This document shows, piece after piece, positions 43,693-52,819 of a stretch of DNA of 64,000 nucleotides. Every line of letters begins with the position of its first letter. Positions within the stretch are counted from its first letter, which is position 1. Made by a program: the position numbers and the translations under genes. The notes under the pieces are model-generated. The model did not search any database. It was not told where the DNA came from and saw only the letters and a list, made by a program, of their open reading frames with translations. The stretch covers positions 1 to 64,000 of the forward strand of contig JAPOWG010000007.1 of NCBI GenBank assembly GCA_026707745.1, given 5' to 3'. This stretch comes from Chloroflexota bacterium. GTDB taxonomy: Bacteria > Chloroflexota > Anaerolineae > Aggregatilineales > Phototrophicaceae.

Positions 43693-44844
43693 CTATGTAT
43701 TAACTGACGCACCAAGCATTTCATCGTAGATGGACTTGAGTTGGCTCGCTGCACTGGCCCAAGTGAAACGCTTAACATGCTCAAGGCCCGCGGCAACTAG
43801 CTGCCGCCGCAAGGCTGCGTCGGTCAACGGCCTCATAATAGCATTGCTGATTGCTTCGGTATCCAGCGGGTCAACCAGAATGCCCGCGTCGCCGGCAACT
43901 TCTGGAAGCGACGACACATTACTTGTGATCACCGGTGTTCCGCAGGCCATGGCCTCCAGAACCGGTAGTCCGAAGCCCTCGTATAAAGAGACAGCAAGAA
44001 GCGCGCGCGCGCCTGAGTAGAGCGCGGGCAGGTCCTTATCAGGGACGAAACCAAGCATATGGACGCGATCCTCCATCGCGGTTTCCCTGATGCTGCGATA
44101 CATCTCGTCTTCGAGCCAGCCACTGCCACCTGCAATGGCATAATGCAAGTCTATACCTTGATCCCGTATTTCCGATACTGCGCGGATTGCTCTGCTATAA
44201 TTTTTGCGTGGCTGGACTGTACCGACGGACAGGACATATCTTATATCTTTCAAATCGTGCCTATCCAATACTTCTTTTAATACCATCTCGTCCGTCACCC
44301 GAGCAAAACGGCCATCCACTGCCGAATATAAAACGCTGATCTTGTCGGCTGGCGTCCGGTAGATTGCTATGAGATCGTCTTTAGTCGCCTGAGAATCCGC
44401 CAGAACGTGATCTGCCCGCTGAACCGAACGCGGCACCACGGCTTCCAAGTATCTTTTCAGTGACCGGCTGGCGGCATCTGGCACGCGAACAAAGGAAAGG
44501 TCATGCACTGTCAGCAAGCTACGCGTCCGGGGCAAAGTCGGCGGCAAGACGAAGTCGGTAGCATGGAATAAATCCACGGGCCCGGTGAAGGCTTCGACTG
44601 GCAGCGGCAGTTGAGCGCGCTGCCAGATTCTAGCCAGCCAGCGTGGGGTCAAGATTGTCGTCCGCCAGCCAAAGTTGGGTCCGGGCGGATGCGAGAGTTG
44701 CTCACGTTTCGAGCCAGCGACGAAGAGCCGATAGTGTGTCAGGGGGTCTTCTATGGCAAGCGCTGCCGTCAACTCGCGAACGTAGCGCCCGATCCCGCCG
44801 CCCTGTTCATAAGCAGGTGTATAGTCGATGGCAATTCGGGACAC
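43693..44844 (-). CDS. Glycosyltransferase family 4
   Basis: The 383-residue product is a GT-B enzyme of GT4: the N-terminal domain has GGGIGRYVRELTAAL, and the C-terminal half has VGTVQPRKNYSRAI, LGFVPDKDLPALYSGA and the donor-site E-x7-E motif in YEGFGLPVLEAMACGTPVI. It should add a sugar from a nucleotide donor, often a mannosyl or related residue, to a growing glycan. It starts one base after the gtrA-like stop and is the last gene of the group uxs-like, ligase, gtrA-like, GT4. Confidence 0.93.
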   Translation of the reverse strand: MSRIAIDYTPAYEQGGGIGRYVRELTAALAIEDPLTHYRLFVAGSKREQLSHPPGPNFGWRTTILTPRWLARIWQRAQLPLPVEAFTGPVDLFHATDFVLPPTLPRTRSLLTVHDLSFVRVPDAASRSLKRYLEAVVPRSVQRADHVLADSQATKDDLIAIYRTPADKISVLYSAVDGRFARVTDEMVLKEVLDRHDLKDIRYVLSVGTVQPRKNYSRAIRAVSEIRDQGIDLHYAIAGGSGWLEDEMYRSIRETAMEDRVHMLGFVPDKDLPALYSGARALLAVSLYEGFGLPVLEAMACGTPVITSNVSSLPEVAGDAGILVDPLDTEAISNAIMRPLTDAALRRQLVAAGLEHVKRFTWASAASQLKSIYDEMLGASVNT

Positions 44845-44845
44845 G

Positions 44846-45451
44846 TTATTCGACGTCGTTAAAGGTCCAGTAGCGGTTAGCGAAGAAGTTCCAAATCATC
44901 ACGACAATGACACCAATAAACTGCGAGATCATCGTGCCTAGTTTCAACTCGTCTTGTAGAACGGGATTGTAATTCGAAATCATGCTTTGAATCGCAGCGG
45001 TTGACCATAGGCCAAAGAAGACGAAGGAACTTGTAATCCAGAAGGTTCGACCGATCCAGCCGATCACGCTGACTATGGCGAATTGCGTCAATTGGCGACG
45101 GACTGAATATGATCTCGAATCCGGATACGTCCAAAGACGATTCCAGGTGAAATTGCTACTAACCGCCAGTGTAAAGCTTATGGTAGTGGCGAGCGCCACG
45201 TTGAGAGGCAACTCAATGTTTTGGTCGTCTGCCGCTGGCAAGACGGTCGATTGCAACATAAACAGAACGCCAAAGTCGATGACAAAGCCCAGTAAACCGA
45301 TGAATGCGAATTTGATGAATCGCTCGACTTCTTTCGCTCGTCTGCCACCGACCCGGCTTGCTAGGGCAATGATGAAACGATCAATGGGTGTTGATAGCCC
45401 TCGGTAAGCTTCGCCTTTAGACGTGACATCCGGCGTAATCGCTCGGGACAT
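44846..45451 (-). CDS. GtrA-family membrane protein
   Basis: The 201-residue product has four hydrophobic segments and the GtrA start FIKFAFIGLLGFVIDFGVLFML, then FTLAVSSNFTWNRLWTYPD and the end IWNFFANRYWTFNDVE. GtrA-type proteins are thought to flip polyprenyl-linked sugars or assist GT-C enzymes. It lies between the O-antigen ligase and GT4 genes, with one or two bases between them, which fits a role in surface glycan export. Confidence 0.92.
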   Translation of the reverse strand: MSRAITPDVTSKGEAYRGLSTPIDRFIIALASRVGGRRAKEVERFIKFAFIGLLGFVIDFGVLFMLQSTVLPAADDQNIELPLNVALATTISFTLAVSSNFTWNRLWTYPDSRSYSVRRQLTQFAIVSVIGWIGRTFWITSSFVFFGLWSTAAIQSMISNYNPVLQDELKLGTMISQFIGVIVVMIWNFFANRYWTFNDVE

Positions 45452-45453
45452 AC

Positions 45454-46914
45454 TTAATCCATAGTCAGCTTGTGGTTGAGTTGGTAGTGCAAAATCGCAA
45501 GTATACCTAATAATACACCAATATGCAGAAAGAGGTTGTTTACGAAGAGGTTATCAAAAATGCTATGGACCGCCAGGTATGTCCAACTGCCAAGCAGACC
45601 GATCGCTGTAGCACGAGAATATGAATCCGGATGCGCGCGCGCGCGCCAGGTGACAAGAAAAATCACGAGCCAGAAAGCCAGATACCCGGTCAATCCGATT
45701 ACGCCGGTTTCCGCAAGCGCATTTAGATAAAAATTATGCGCATGTCCTAAGGCCTCCTTCCAATTAATGAGTCGATACTGGTCATAGACGATCTCGTAGT
45801 TTCCCAGCCCGACCCCCAGAATTGGGTTGGATTGAGCCATATTAAGCGCCGCCTGCCAATGGGCGATTCTTTCGACCACCGCGTAGTTTATCGGGCTGAT
45901 ATCAACACCGCGAACATCTTCCATCGTAAGAAAATCGTCAGCGGAAGCCGTCAACCGATTGACTACGGATCGCGGCAACAATCCTCCCAACCATAGCCCG
46001 GCAATCAGAAGCGCTAGACCAAGGGCGGCTGCGAACCCTGTTGCCGCGCGTTTGGGCAGCGCGAAGAGCACAACTGCCGCTGAAACTGCTGTGCCGAGCC
46101 AGGCGCCGCGACTCCAGGATGCAAGCAGTGCGGCCGAAATCAACGCTGCTGACAACCCGAAGCAGATAAGCAGCCGCACGGAATACCAGTGAATCCTGTG
46201 TTTCTTTCGGTAACCGGAAAGAATTGACGAAACCTGCACATAGGCGCCCATGAAAGCGAGCGGGAGCATAAGCCCCATGAATCCGGCAAAGGGATTTGGC
46301 TGCCCAAACGTGCCAAAGGCGCGGAAAAACCGACCCAAAATCGCAAGATGGTCTGCGCCGCTTCCGCCAAAGAATATATACAACCCAACAAGCGCATTTG
46401 CTGTAGCGGCGGCGAGCAGCGCGAATACCAGCCAAGGCCAGTAGCTATGATCCGAGATCGTTATTTGCCATACGAAAACCGCCATCAAGATCCATTTGAG
46501 CCACTCGCGCAGCCAGGCAGACTGTGAGGCGCTAGTCCAAGAGCCAAGCGCGAAAACGGCACAAACGCACAAGATTGCAGACAATACGATGTTGCGATGT
46601 AACGCAACTACGGGTTTGCGCAGCGCGATTCGATGCGCAAACCAAACTCCAATATAAAGAACGAAAAGGATCTGGCCGATATCCAGCGGGAGATCAATAT
46701 TTGATTCTGTCAGGATCAGCGCTCGCAAGGGCGCTAGAACCAACAAAACGACAAGCATTGCCGTTGGAGAGGCGAGCGCCGCGATCAAACATAAGCCCCC
46801 AAGGGTAAGACCAAGGATTTCGGGTGTCGCAATTAAGAGATTCACGATCGCGACGGCAACTGCGATGACAAGCCAGAAGATTCGACCACGCAAAAGGTCT
46901 TGGAACCCATGCAT
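45454..46914 (-). CDS. O-antigen ligase/polymerase-family membrane protein
   Basis: The 486-residue product has about twelve hydrophobic segments and the Wzy_C-type loop GVGLGNYEIVYDQYRL followed by GHAHNFYLNALAETGVIG near residue 400. The conserved H-x-HN segment is the functional loop of WaaL/Wzy enzymes. It should join lipid-linked oligosaccharides to each other or to an acceptor outside the membrane. The uxs-like gene ends one base upstream. A second, fused ligase is encoded at 48024-51197. Confidence 0.92.
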   Translation of the reverse strand: MHGFQDLLRGRIFWLVIAVAVAIVNLLIATPEILGLTLGGLCLIAALASPTAMLVVLLVLAPLRALILTESNIDLPLDIGQILFVLYIGVWFAHRIALRKPVVALHRNIVLSAILCVCAVFALGSWTSASQSAWLREWLKWILMAVFVWQITISDHSYWPWLVFALLAAATANALVGLYIFFGGSGADHLAILGRFFRAFGTFGQPNPFAGFMGLMLPLAFMGAYVQVSSILSGYRKKHRIHWYSVRLLICFGLSAALISAALLASWSRGAWLGTAVSAAVVLFALPKRAATGFAAALGLALLIAGLWLGGLLPRSVVNRLTASADDFLTMEDVRGVDISPINYAVVERIAHWQAALNMAQSNPILGVGLGNYEIVYDQYRLINWKEALGHAHNFYLNALAETGVIGLTGYLAFWLVIFLVTWRARAHPDSYSRATAIGLLGSWTYLAVHSIFDNLFVNNLFLHIGVLLGILAILHYQLNHKLTMD

Positions 46915-46915
46915 C

Positions 46916-47863
46916 TCAAGTGGCAGCGGCGATAACTTGACGAAAATATGCGATTGTGCGCGCGAGGCCGTCTTCCAGCGCTACTTGCGGGCGCCAATCG
47001 AGCAGATCATGCGCGCGGCTCGCATCCGGTTTGCGCGTCTGGGGATCGCCATCAATCCGAAGACCGTCGTCAAAGACGATACCAGCGGGATTGGCCGAAA
47101 CGCGATTGACCACATTCGCAAAATCAAGAATGCTCACTTCGCGAGTAGTGCCGATATTTACCGGCTCGACGAAACCGCTGTCAAGCAAACGTACAACACC
47201 CTCCACCAGGTCGTCAATGTATTGAAAGCATCGCGTTTGACTGCCGTCGCCATAAACCGTCAGCGCCTCGCCACGAATCGCCTGGCCGACAAAATTGGGG
47301 ACGACCCGTCCATCGTCAAGGCGCATTCGCGGCCCGTAGGTGTTGAATATGCGTACGATGCGGGTATCCATACCGTGTTGACGGTGATAAGCCATCACCA
47401 GCGCTTCCGCATAGCGTTTTGCTTCGTCGTATACGCCACGTGGACCAACCGGGTCAACATTGCCAGCATAGTTCTCACTCTGTGGATGTACCTGCGGATC
47501 GCCGTAGACCTCCGATGTAGAAGCGAGCAAAAAGCGCGCGCGCTTCGCCCGTGCCAGACCCAGGGCGTTGTGCGTGCCCAGCGCGCCTACTTTCAAGGTC
47601 TGTATCGGATACTTGAGATAGTCAATCGGGCTGGCAGGAGAAGCAAAATGCAAAACGGCGTCGATCTGACCGGGAAGATGGATGAAGTTGCTGACATCGT
47701 GATACACGAATTCAAAATGACGATTGCCAGCCAGGTGAGAGATGTTGTCCTGGGTGCCCGTGATGAGGTTGTCAACCGCCACCACACGATGGCCATCGCT
47801 CAAGAATCGATCGCACAAATGAGAGCCTATGAACCCGGCCCCGCCTGTGATCAGTACACGCAA
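46916..47863 (-). CDS. UDP-glucuronate decarboxylase-like NAD-dependent epimerase
   Basis: The 315-residue short-chain dehydrogenase-type product has [54 protein letters not shown] and the catalytic YDEAKR, then [21 protein letters not shown]. This pattern is that of UDP-glucuronate decarboxylase (UDP-xylose synthase); dTDP-glucose dehydratase or epimerase is less likely. I choose the TTG at 47863, which has GAGGG eight bases upstream and gives the family length; a TTG at 47896 would add 11 residues. It supplies a nucleotide sugar for the cluster. Confidence 0.9.
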   Translation of the reverse strand: MRVLITGGAGFIGSHLCDRFLSDGHRVVAVDNLITGTQDNISHLAGNRHFEFVYHDVSNFIHLPGQIDAVLHFASPASPIDYLKYPIQTLKVGALGTHNALGLARAKRARFLLASTSEVYGDPQVHPQSENYAGNVDPVGPRGVYDEAKRYAEALVMAYHRQHGMDTRIVRIFNTYGPRMRLDDGRVVPNFVGQAIRGEALTVYGDGSQTRCFQYIDDLVEGVVRLLDSGFVEPVNIGTTREVSILDFANVVNRVSANPAGIVFDDGLRIDGDPQTRKPDASRAHDLLDWRPQVALEDGLARTIAYFRQVIAAAT

Positions 47864-47906
47864 ATCTTGATACCCTCGATATGATAAGCTGGGCAAAGTT
47901 TACCAC

Positions 47907-47985
47907 AGCCACTCGGCGGCAGCGAATTTGGGCTACCGCGCTCACACAAAACAACGAACCTGCTCGGCTACCGCAAATCGCGGTC
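47907..47985 (+). repeat. Dispersed intergenic repeat, copy C
   Basis: It begins AGCCACTCGGCGGCAGCGAA, has CGCGCTCACACAAAACAAC and CTGCTCGGCTACCG, and ends in the hairpin ACCGC-AAATC-GCGGT. It lies between the uxs-like start and the end of the fusion gene. Confidence 0.75.
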
Positions 47986-48023
47986 TAGTAAAAGAGTTCG
48001 TAAGCCCAACGCATGGCATTGCT

Positions 48024-51000
48024 TCATCCATGAGCAGGCTCGGAAACCGCTTCTGTGGCTGGCGTCAGTTCACGTAGGCGCACGGTTGCAGCCAACTGGA
48101 ACATGAATATGAACGCCAAGTCGATGACAAAAACACTGTTGTCAATTAAGCCATGACCCAATAGCGCTGCCATGCTTCCCATCAGAGCCAACATGATCGC
48201 GAAACCGACTCCGTCTGTGTTTCTCAATCTGCTCAGGGTGACAAGAGCATATCGCCAAAATGCAAACTGCAAGAGCAGAAAGATGATCGGCCCAGCAATA
48301 CCCAGACGTGTCCAAAAATCGAGTATGAAATTGTGCGGGTGCGACAGATCCAGGTCCCAGATCGCGTCCGGCCGGACATATTCTCCGCTGTAATAATAGA
48401 GGAACTGATCCAATCCGATACCGAAAATAGGATGGTCGCGAATGATTTCGATTGTGCTTTCCCATAGCCTGAGACGAAGAAAACTGGTGCCGCTGGTGAA
48501 ATCAAGTATATTGGCAAAACGCGCCGAAACCTGCGTCAACACGGCCAATCCAGCCGCTAGCGCAGCCCCGATACCCAAGATCGGGGCGAATGCTCTTCGT
48601 TGAGCATAAGCGATCAGCGCTACTGCCATTCCCAGGGGGATTCCGAGTAGTATCGCCCCCACACTCTGCGTCAAGAGTGCGGTTATGCCCATGACGACCA
48701 GCGCTACGGCCCAGGTTAAACGCTTGTATGCACTATGCCCGACTAGAAGTAGTGCAAGCGCGAAAGGTATCGACCGGCCAAGCAACAGGCCAACGTTGTT
48801 GGGAGAGCCATACACTGAAATGAGGCGACGCGCGCCCTCTTCCGCGACTATGACATCGTTCCCCGAAAAGTATCTTAACATGCCGATGGCGCAGACCAAT
48901 ATGGAAGCAATGACGAGCCCGATGACGCAGTGCAAAACAGTTCGCTTGGATGGACGTACGGCTCTGAATATCACATAGAAGAGCAATGGCTCCAGAACGA
49001 GCGTGCGCAGTTCTGTCGTCGCTACATCGATATGGCGCGCCCAGCTTAGCGATAGAATGGCGACAACCGCGATCCCGGCCACCCCAATGTCAATAATGTT
49101 GATGTGCGAAAATAGCGTCTTAAGTTTTAGCGGATAGTTGCTGTTTGCCATTTGATACTGCTCACCCAGCCAGACGCAAAATCTAAAGAAAGCTGCGATT
49201 GACGTGATCAGTATCAGGATTTCCACCATCGGAAAGGCAAACCGGTACAATTCGACAGGTGTTAGAAAAAAGGGCGCCCAGAACAAGGTCAAGATCAATC
49301 CCGTTTCCAGACGATGGAAGATCAATACGAATAGAACCAGACCTGAAACAATTGTCAACAAAAACGAAGGTGATAGATACAGGACGCCGCCAGTTGCCAG
49401 AGCGATCAGGATATTGATCTCGTCGCGGACGAACAGGGCAGGCCTGTGACTTGTCCATGTCCACGTCATGGCAAAGAGCAGTACCAAGGACGCGACGCTG
49501 CTAATCGCCAGCTGCGCCGTCGCTGACAGACCGGCAAACACCAGCCCGATTGGAGGAATCCAGCGGCGCCATGGCGAGGTCGCAAAGGTCAGCAATACGA
49601 TAGACAGCGACAAGAGCGTTGCGATAGCGCCGAGCGCAATCTGCCGATCGAAGGCGAATGATAGATCGCCTGAACTTACGGCGTATCCGACAACCGCCCA
49701 ACGATCCCACCCGCGATCTGCCACGACGCGCAAGGCATGTGGAGCGAGGGACAAGTTGCGCGCGATGGGAACCAAATTCTGTTCCGGATTATGCGAGTTG
49801 CTTCGGAGAAAGATATAGCTGTTCCCATCTGAGTCATGGGCTGTCGCGTTTGTTGGCCTGCCGTCGACAGTCGGATACATGAAGGCTATATAGTCATCCT
49901 CACGCAAGAGCATGGCGAGATCTGTACCGTAGAAGTCGAATTCGAGCTGGCTGTCGCTCGTCTCTAGCCAGCCGATGTCCGCTCCTAACTCGCTGAATTG
50001 CCAGACGCCACTGTAACGGGCATGCTCTGTGCGCGCATGGAATAGGCCGTTCTGCGCCACCGCGGGAAAATCATAGTTTTGAACGGCCCTCAACAATTCA
50101 GTGGGCTGATCGTCCGGTCCAATCAGCGCGAATCCCCACTGGGCGCTGGTGTTATCTACGTTGGGCTGCCAATGGTGCAAGAACATCGCGCCTAGCCAGG
50201 GGAGCTCGCGGTGCGCGCGGTCGAATGCTTGTAGCGTATACCTGGCCTGTTCGATCGGAGTGGCGCGTCCCCAAATGGATGAGTCGCCCGCCCATTCGCC
50301 GGGTAATGCGTTCCAGCCCCAATGGCTCGCCCAAAGCGGCGTACGTCCATCATTGTGCGCCAGCATCACTTCGCGCAAAGCAACAATCCGGGAAAAGTTC
50401 AGGACGTTTTCATCAACGCGGCGATCCAATGGGGATGTTGAGAATCCGTAAGGCTTTCCAGCCACGATGTCCGTCAGTTCCGCCGCGCCGAGTTGATACA
50501 TCGCGTCAAGATAAAGCAGGTCGCTGATGTTCTGTCCGCCAGTCTCGGTGGTCGGGGCTAAGGCCGCTGCGATAATCTTTGCGCTTGAGTCCTCGGCGCG
50601 GATTGCCTGCCCGCCAGCGGCGAGCAGAGCCAGATAATCAGCTGGCCTGGGCTGCAGTGATCCCCAGGCGTCGTCGAGGTTCGGCTCGTCCCAAATCTGA
50701 TAATAGTTCACGGCGTCGCCATAGCGCCGCGCGAAGCGGCCTGCGAAACGCGCGAAGTCATCCAGGGACTGAGGCGGCGCCGTCTGCGTCAGCTCTATTC
50801 CCGGCGGCGATACGCGCGCCCATTCAGGCGAATGCATGAGCACGACTACTGGTTCCAGACGCGGGTACTCGCGCAGAACATTAAAGATCTCGTCCCACTG
50901 CGTCCAATCGTACTGGTCTCTGCTAAGCTCAATTTCATCCCAATAGATGAATTGTCGCAGCCATACAAAACCTGTTTCGCTGATAAGGGCGAGATTTGCG

Positions 51001-51197
51001 TGCAGGCTGTCAAGCTCATACTGACGCAAGTCAACATTGATGCCAGGCCGAGGCGTCAGGAAGGGGAGATTCTGATCCACCGTTGGATCAACATAGCCGC
51101 GCAGTTCGAAATCGCGAAAGTGAATGGTGCCCAGGGTGGCTATCAAGCTGCCCGAAAACAGCAACAAACTGATAAGGACCAGTATCAACTGTCGCAT
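48024..51197 (-). CDS. Clan-A glycosidase-like domain fused to an O-antigen ligase
   Basis: The 1057-residue product has an N-terminal membrane segment (about 3-22). Residues about 50-350 form a TIM-barrel-like region of clan A glycosidase type, with WLRQFIYWDEIE, VVVLMHSPEWARV and YYQIWDEPNLDDAW (Glu171 in place of the acid/base of an NEP motif, Asn changed to Asp). The strand-7 region reads PLWASHWGWN (His292 where the nucleophile Glu would be expected). A beta-sandwich-like region (about 380-510) follows. From about 515 the protein is polytopic with a Wzy_C loop GIGLDQFLYYYSGEY and SHPHNFILDFWTRLGIAGP. The ATG at 51197 overlaps the upstream TAA as TAATG; a TTG at 51209 is less likely. It seems to combine glycan recognition or cleavage with ligation. 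Confidence 0.85.
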   Translation of the reverse strand: MRQLILVLISLLLFSGSLIATLGTIHFRDFELRGYVDPTVDQNLPFLTPRPGINVDLRQYELDSLHANLALISETGFVWLRQFIYWDEIELSRDQYDWTQWDEIFNVLREYPRLEPVVVLMHSPEWARVSPPGIELTQTAPPQSLDDFARFAGRFARRYGDAVNYYQIWDEPNLDDAWGSLQPRPADYLALLAAGGQAIRAEDSSAKIIAAALAPTTETGGQNISDLLYLDAMYQLGAAELTDIVAGKPYGFSTSPLDRRVDENVLNFSRIVALREVMLAHNDGRTPLWASHWGWNALPGEWAGDSSIWGRATPIEQARYTLQAFDRAHRELPWLGAMFLHHWQPNVDNTSAQWGFALIGPDDQPTELLRAVQNYDFPAVAQNGLFHARTEHARYSGVWQFSELGADIGWLETSDSQLEFDFYGTDLAMLLREDDYIAFMYPTVDGRPTNATAHDSDGNSYIFLRSNSHNPEQNLVPIARNLSLAPHALRVVADRGWDRWAVVGYAVSSGDLSFAFDRQIALGAIATLLSLSIVLLTFATSPWRRWIPPIGLVFAGLSATAQLAISSVASLVLLFAMTWTWTSHRPALFVRDEINILIALATGGVLYLSPSFLLTIVSGLVLFVLIFHRLETGLILTLFWAPFFLTPVELYRFAFPMVEILILITSIAAFFRFCVWLGEQYQMANSNYPLKLKTLFSHINIIDIGVAGIAVVAILSLSWARHIDVATTELRTLVLEPLLFYVIFRAVRPSKRTVLHCVIGLVIASILVCAIGMLRYFSGNDVIVAEEGARRLISVYGSPNNVGLLLGRSIPFALALLLVGHSAYKRLTWAVALVVMGITALLTQSVGAILLGIPLGMAVALIAYAQRRAFAPILGIGAALAAGLAVLTQVSARFANILDFTSGTSFLRLRLWESTIEIIRDHPIFGIGLDQFLYYYSGEYVRPDAIWDLDLSHPHNFILDFWTRLGIAGPIIFLLLQFAFWRYALVTLSRLRNTDGVGFAIMLALMGSMAALLGHGLIDNSVFVIDLAFIFMFQLAATVRLRELTPATEAVSEPAHG

Positions 51198-52789
51198 TAT
51201 CGCGTCCAAACCGGATTGCTTGCGCCACCGTCAAATGTGATCTGGCGGCCTTCGCCTGACTCACTGTCGACCAACCAAATGTCCCCGAGGTATACGACAG
51301 CGATGTGCCGCGAATCCGGACTCCAGCTCATGTCGATGGCGGTCAGCCCGAAGTCGCTTTTGCGAATGCCGGGTTGATCGTAGCCGGGAAAGATTACTTT
51401 CTGGTTGCTGCCGTCGCGATCCGCGACAACGAGGTCGTAGTCGCTGTAGATGCTATTGTATGGTTCACGCGCCTGCAACCAGGCCAGATAGCCTTCAGAG
51501 CGTTCGGCCCCCGGTAGGTCTATGCTCGGTGAAAAATTCGAAGCCGCCCACATTCCGACAGCTCGTCTCATTATCGCCTTAAATCCGCCATCGGCGCCAA
51601 GAATCGCAAGATCAAATACCGGACTGGTTGTGGCGGGTTCACTGGCCAGCGGGCCGCCATGCGCTGTGGCGGAAATAAAGTTGCCGCCGGGGGACCAAGA
51701 CAGCTGTGAGAGCCAAACCCAAGATCCGGAAGTGTTAAACTCTGGATACTCAAGCAAAGTCTTAACTTGTTTGCCTTCGATCTCAACCACTCCCACGCTG
51801 TCGGCGTTCACCCACGCGAGCCTGTCCCCGCGCGGTGACCAAGCAAAGTTGGTCCCCCACCATCCAAATGTACCTCCTACATCCTCCCCAATGATCTCCT
51901 GGATGGAACGCGTACGACCCGTTTGACGGTCGATCTGCATCAGCCACAGGTTGTTAAGAGACTTCCACGGCGCACGTCCCTGGCCTCGTTCACCGGTCGA
52001 ATAGGCAATTGTATTGCTGGATCTTGGTCGCCATTCTGCAAAGAGAACGTCAGTTGGAGCCAATTTGATGGGCTCGTCGTCGTCATCGAGGGATACCATC
52101 CAAAGTTCGTTAAAAAACTTTTCTGTTTCGCTGCTTGCCACGGTATAAAGTAGAACCGATCCGTCGGGGCTGGCCGCAAATACCAACGAGTCCAGATTCT
52201 CGCTATTGCGGAAGGCGCGCTTATTAGTGGCGTTGTCACGAATGCTCCAGACAGTCCCGTTGTTGATGTAGCTTAGCCTTCCGGCAAACTCGAATGGTTC
52301 GACCGAACGCGAGGGACCTACAAGCACGATTTCGTCACGTGGTTCGGTGAGGATGGTAGGCTGTCCAATGAGGCTTCGACCGGACTCGACATCGTCTTCA
52401 ACAACGACGCGGTAACAGGCTTCCTGCACGCCGTTCTTCCCGGCCTGGCTCAATCTTTCTTGCCCGGTGGCGATACCCTCGTATGGAATCCGCTGGCGCT
52501 GGAAGGGCAGGCTTTCGCGCTGGCAGACTTGTTCTTCCCGTACTCGACGCACCGTGACAAGCATTCCCTCTGCGAGTTGCAAGCTTAGGGGATGACTGAC
52601 TCGATCCAGTTCACCCAGAACGATTTTGGCGTTCGCCAGCAATTCTTCGACAGATACCCGAGAAGTGTAAGTAAAGCTTTGCGTTCTTCCATCGGCTAGC
52701 AAGGAAACGTTCACCGTTACTTCTTCAACTGGCGCTCGACACGCAACCAGGAAAAGCAACATGAACGCCAGCGAGCAAGAGCGGATCAA
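51197..52789 (-). CDS. Lipoprotein with G5-like region and TolB-type beta-propeller
   Basis: The 530-residue product has a lipoprotein signal with lipobox LVAC (Cys17). Residues about 22-100 (VNVSLLADGRTQSFTYTSRVSVEELLANA) look like the ubiquitin-like DUF348 repeat, followed at about 100-155 by a G5-like segment ending IVLVGP; this pairing is seen in YabE/resuscitation factors. From about 165 to 530 repeated (A/S)WSP-x-G/S-(D/N/R) turns (FAWSPRGDRLAWV, LSWSPGGNFISA, MSWSPDSRHIAVV) mark a TolB/WD40-like propeller. It probably binds wall glycan or protein outside the membrane. The next gene starts within its stop codon. Confidence 0.85.
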   Translation of the reverse strand: MIRSCSLAFMLLFLVACRAPVEEVTVNVSLLADGRTQSFTYTSRVSVEELLANAKIVLGELDRVSHPLSLQLAEGMLVTVRRVREEQVCQRESLPFQRQRIPYEGIATGQERLSQAGKNGVQEACYRVVVEDDVESGRSLIGQPTILTEPRDEIVLVGPSRSVEPFEFAGRLSYINNGTVWSIRDNATNKRAFRNSENLDSLVFAASPDGSVLLYTVASSETEKFFNELWMVSLDDDDEPIKLAPTDVLFAEWRPRSSNTIAYSTGERGQGRAPWKSLNNLWLMQIDRQTGRTRSIQEIIGEDVGGTFGWWGTNFAWSPRGDRLAWVNADSVGVVEIEGKQVKTLLEYPEFNTSGSWVWLSQLSWSPGGNFISATAHGGPLASEPATTSPVFDLAILGADGGFKAIMRRAVGMWAASNFSPSIDLPGAERSEGYLAWLQAREPYNSIYSDYDLVVADRDGSNQKVIFPGYDQPGIRKSDFGLTAIDMSWSPDSRHIAVVYLGDIWLVDSESGEGRQITFDGGASNPVWTR

Positions 52790-52819
52790 TATTCTGGTCC
52801 TCTTAGAGTCCGTTGATAA

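Noticed and set aside
46865..47884. Plus-strand open frame of 339 codons over the uxs-like gene
   Set aside because: Its composition is that of a shadow; the minus-strand epimerase has full motifs.
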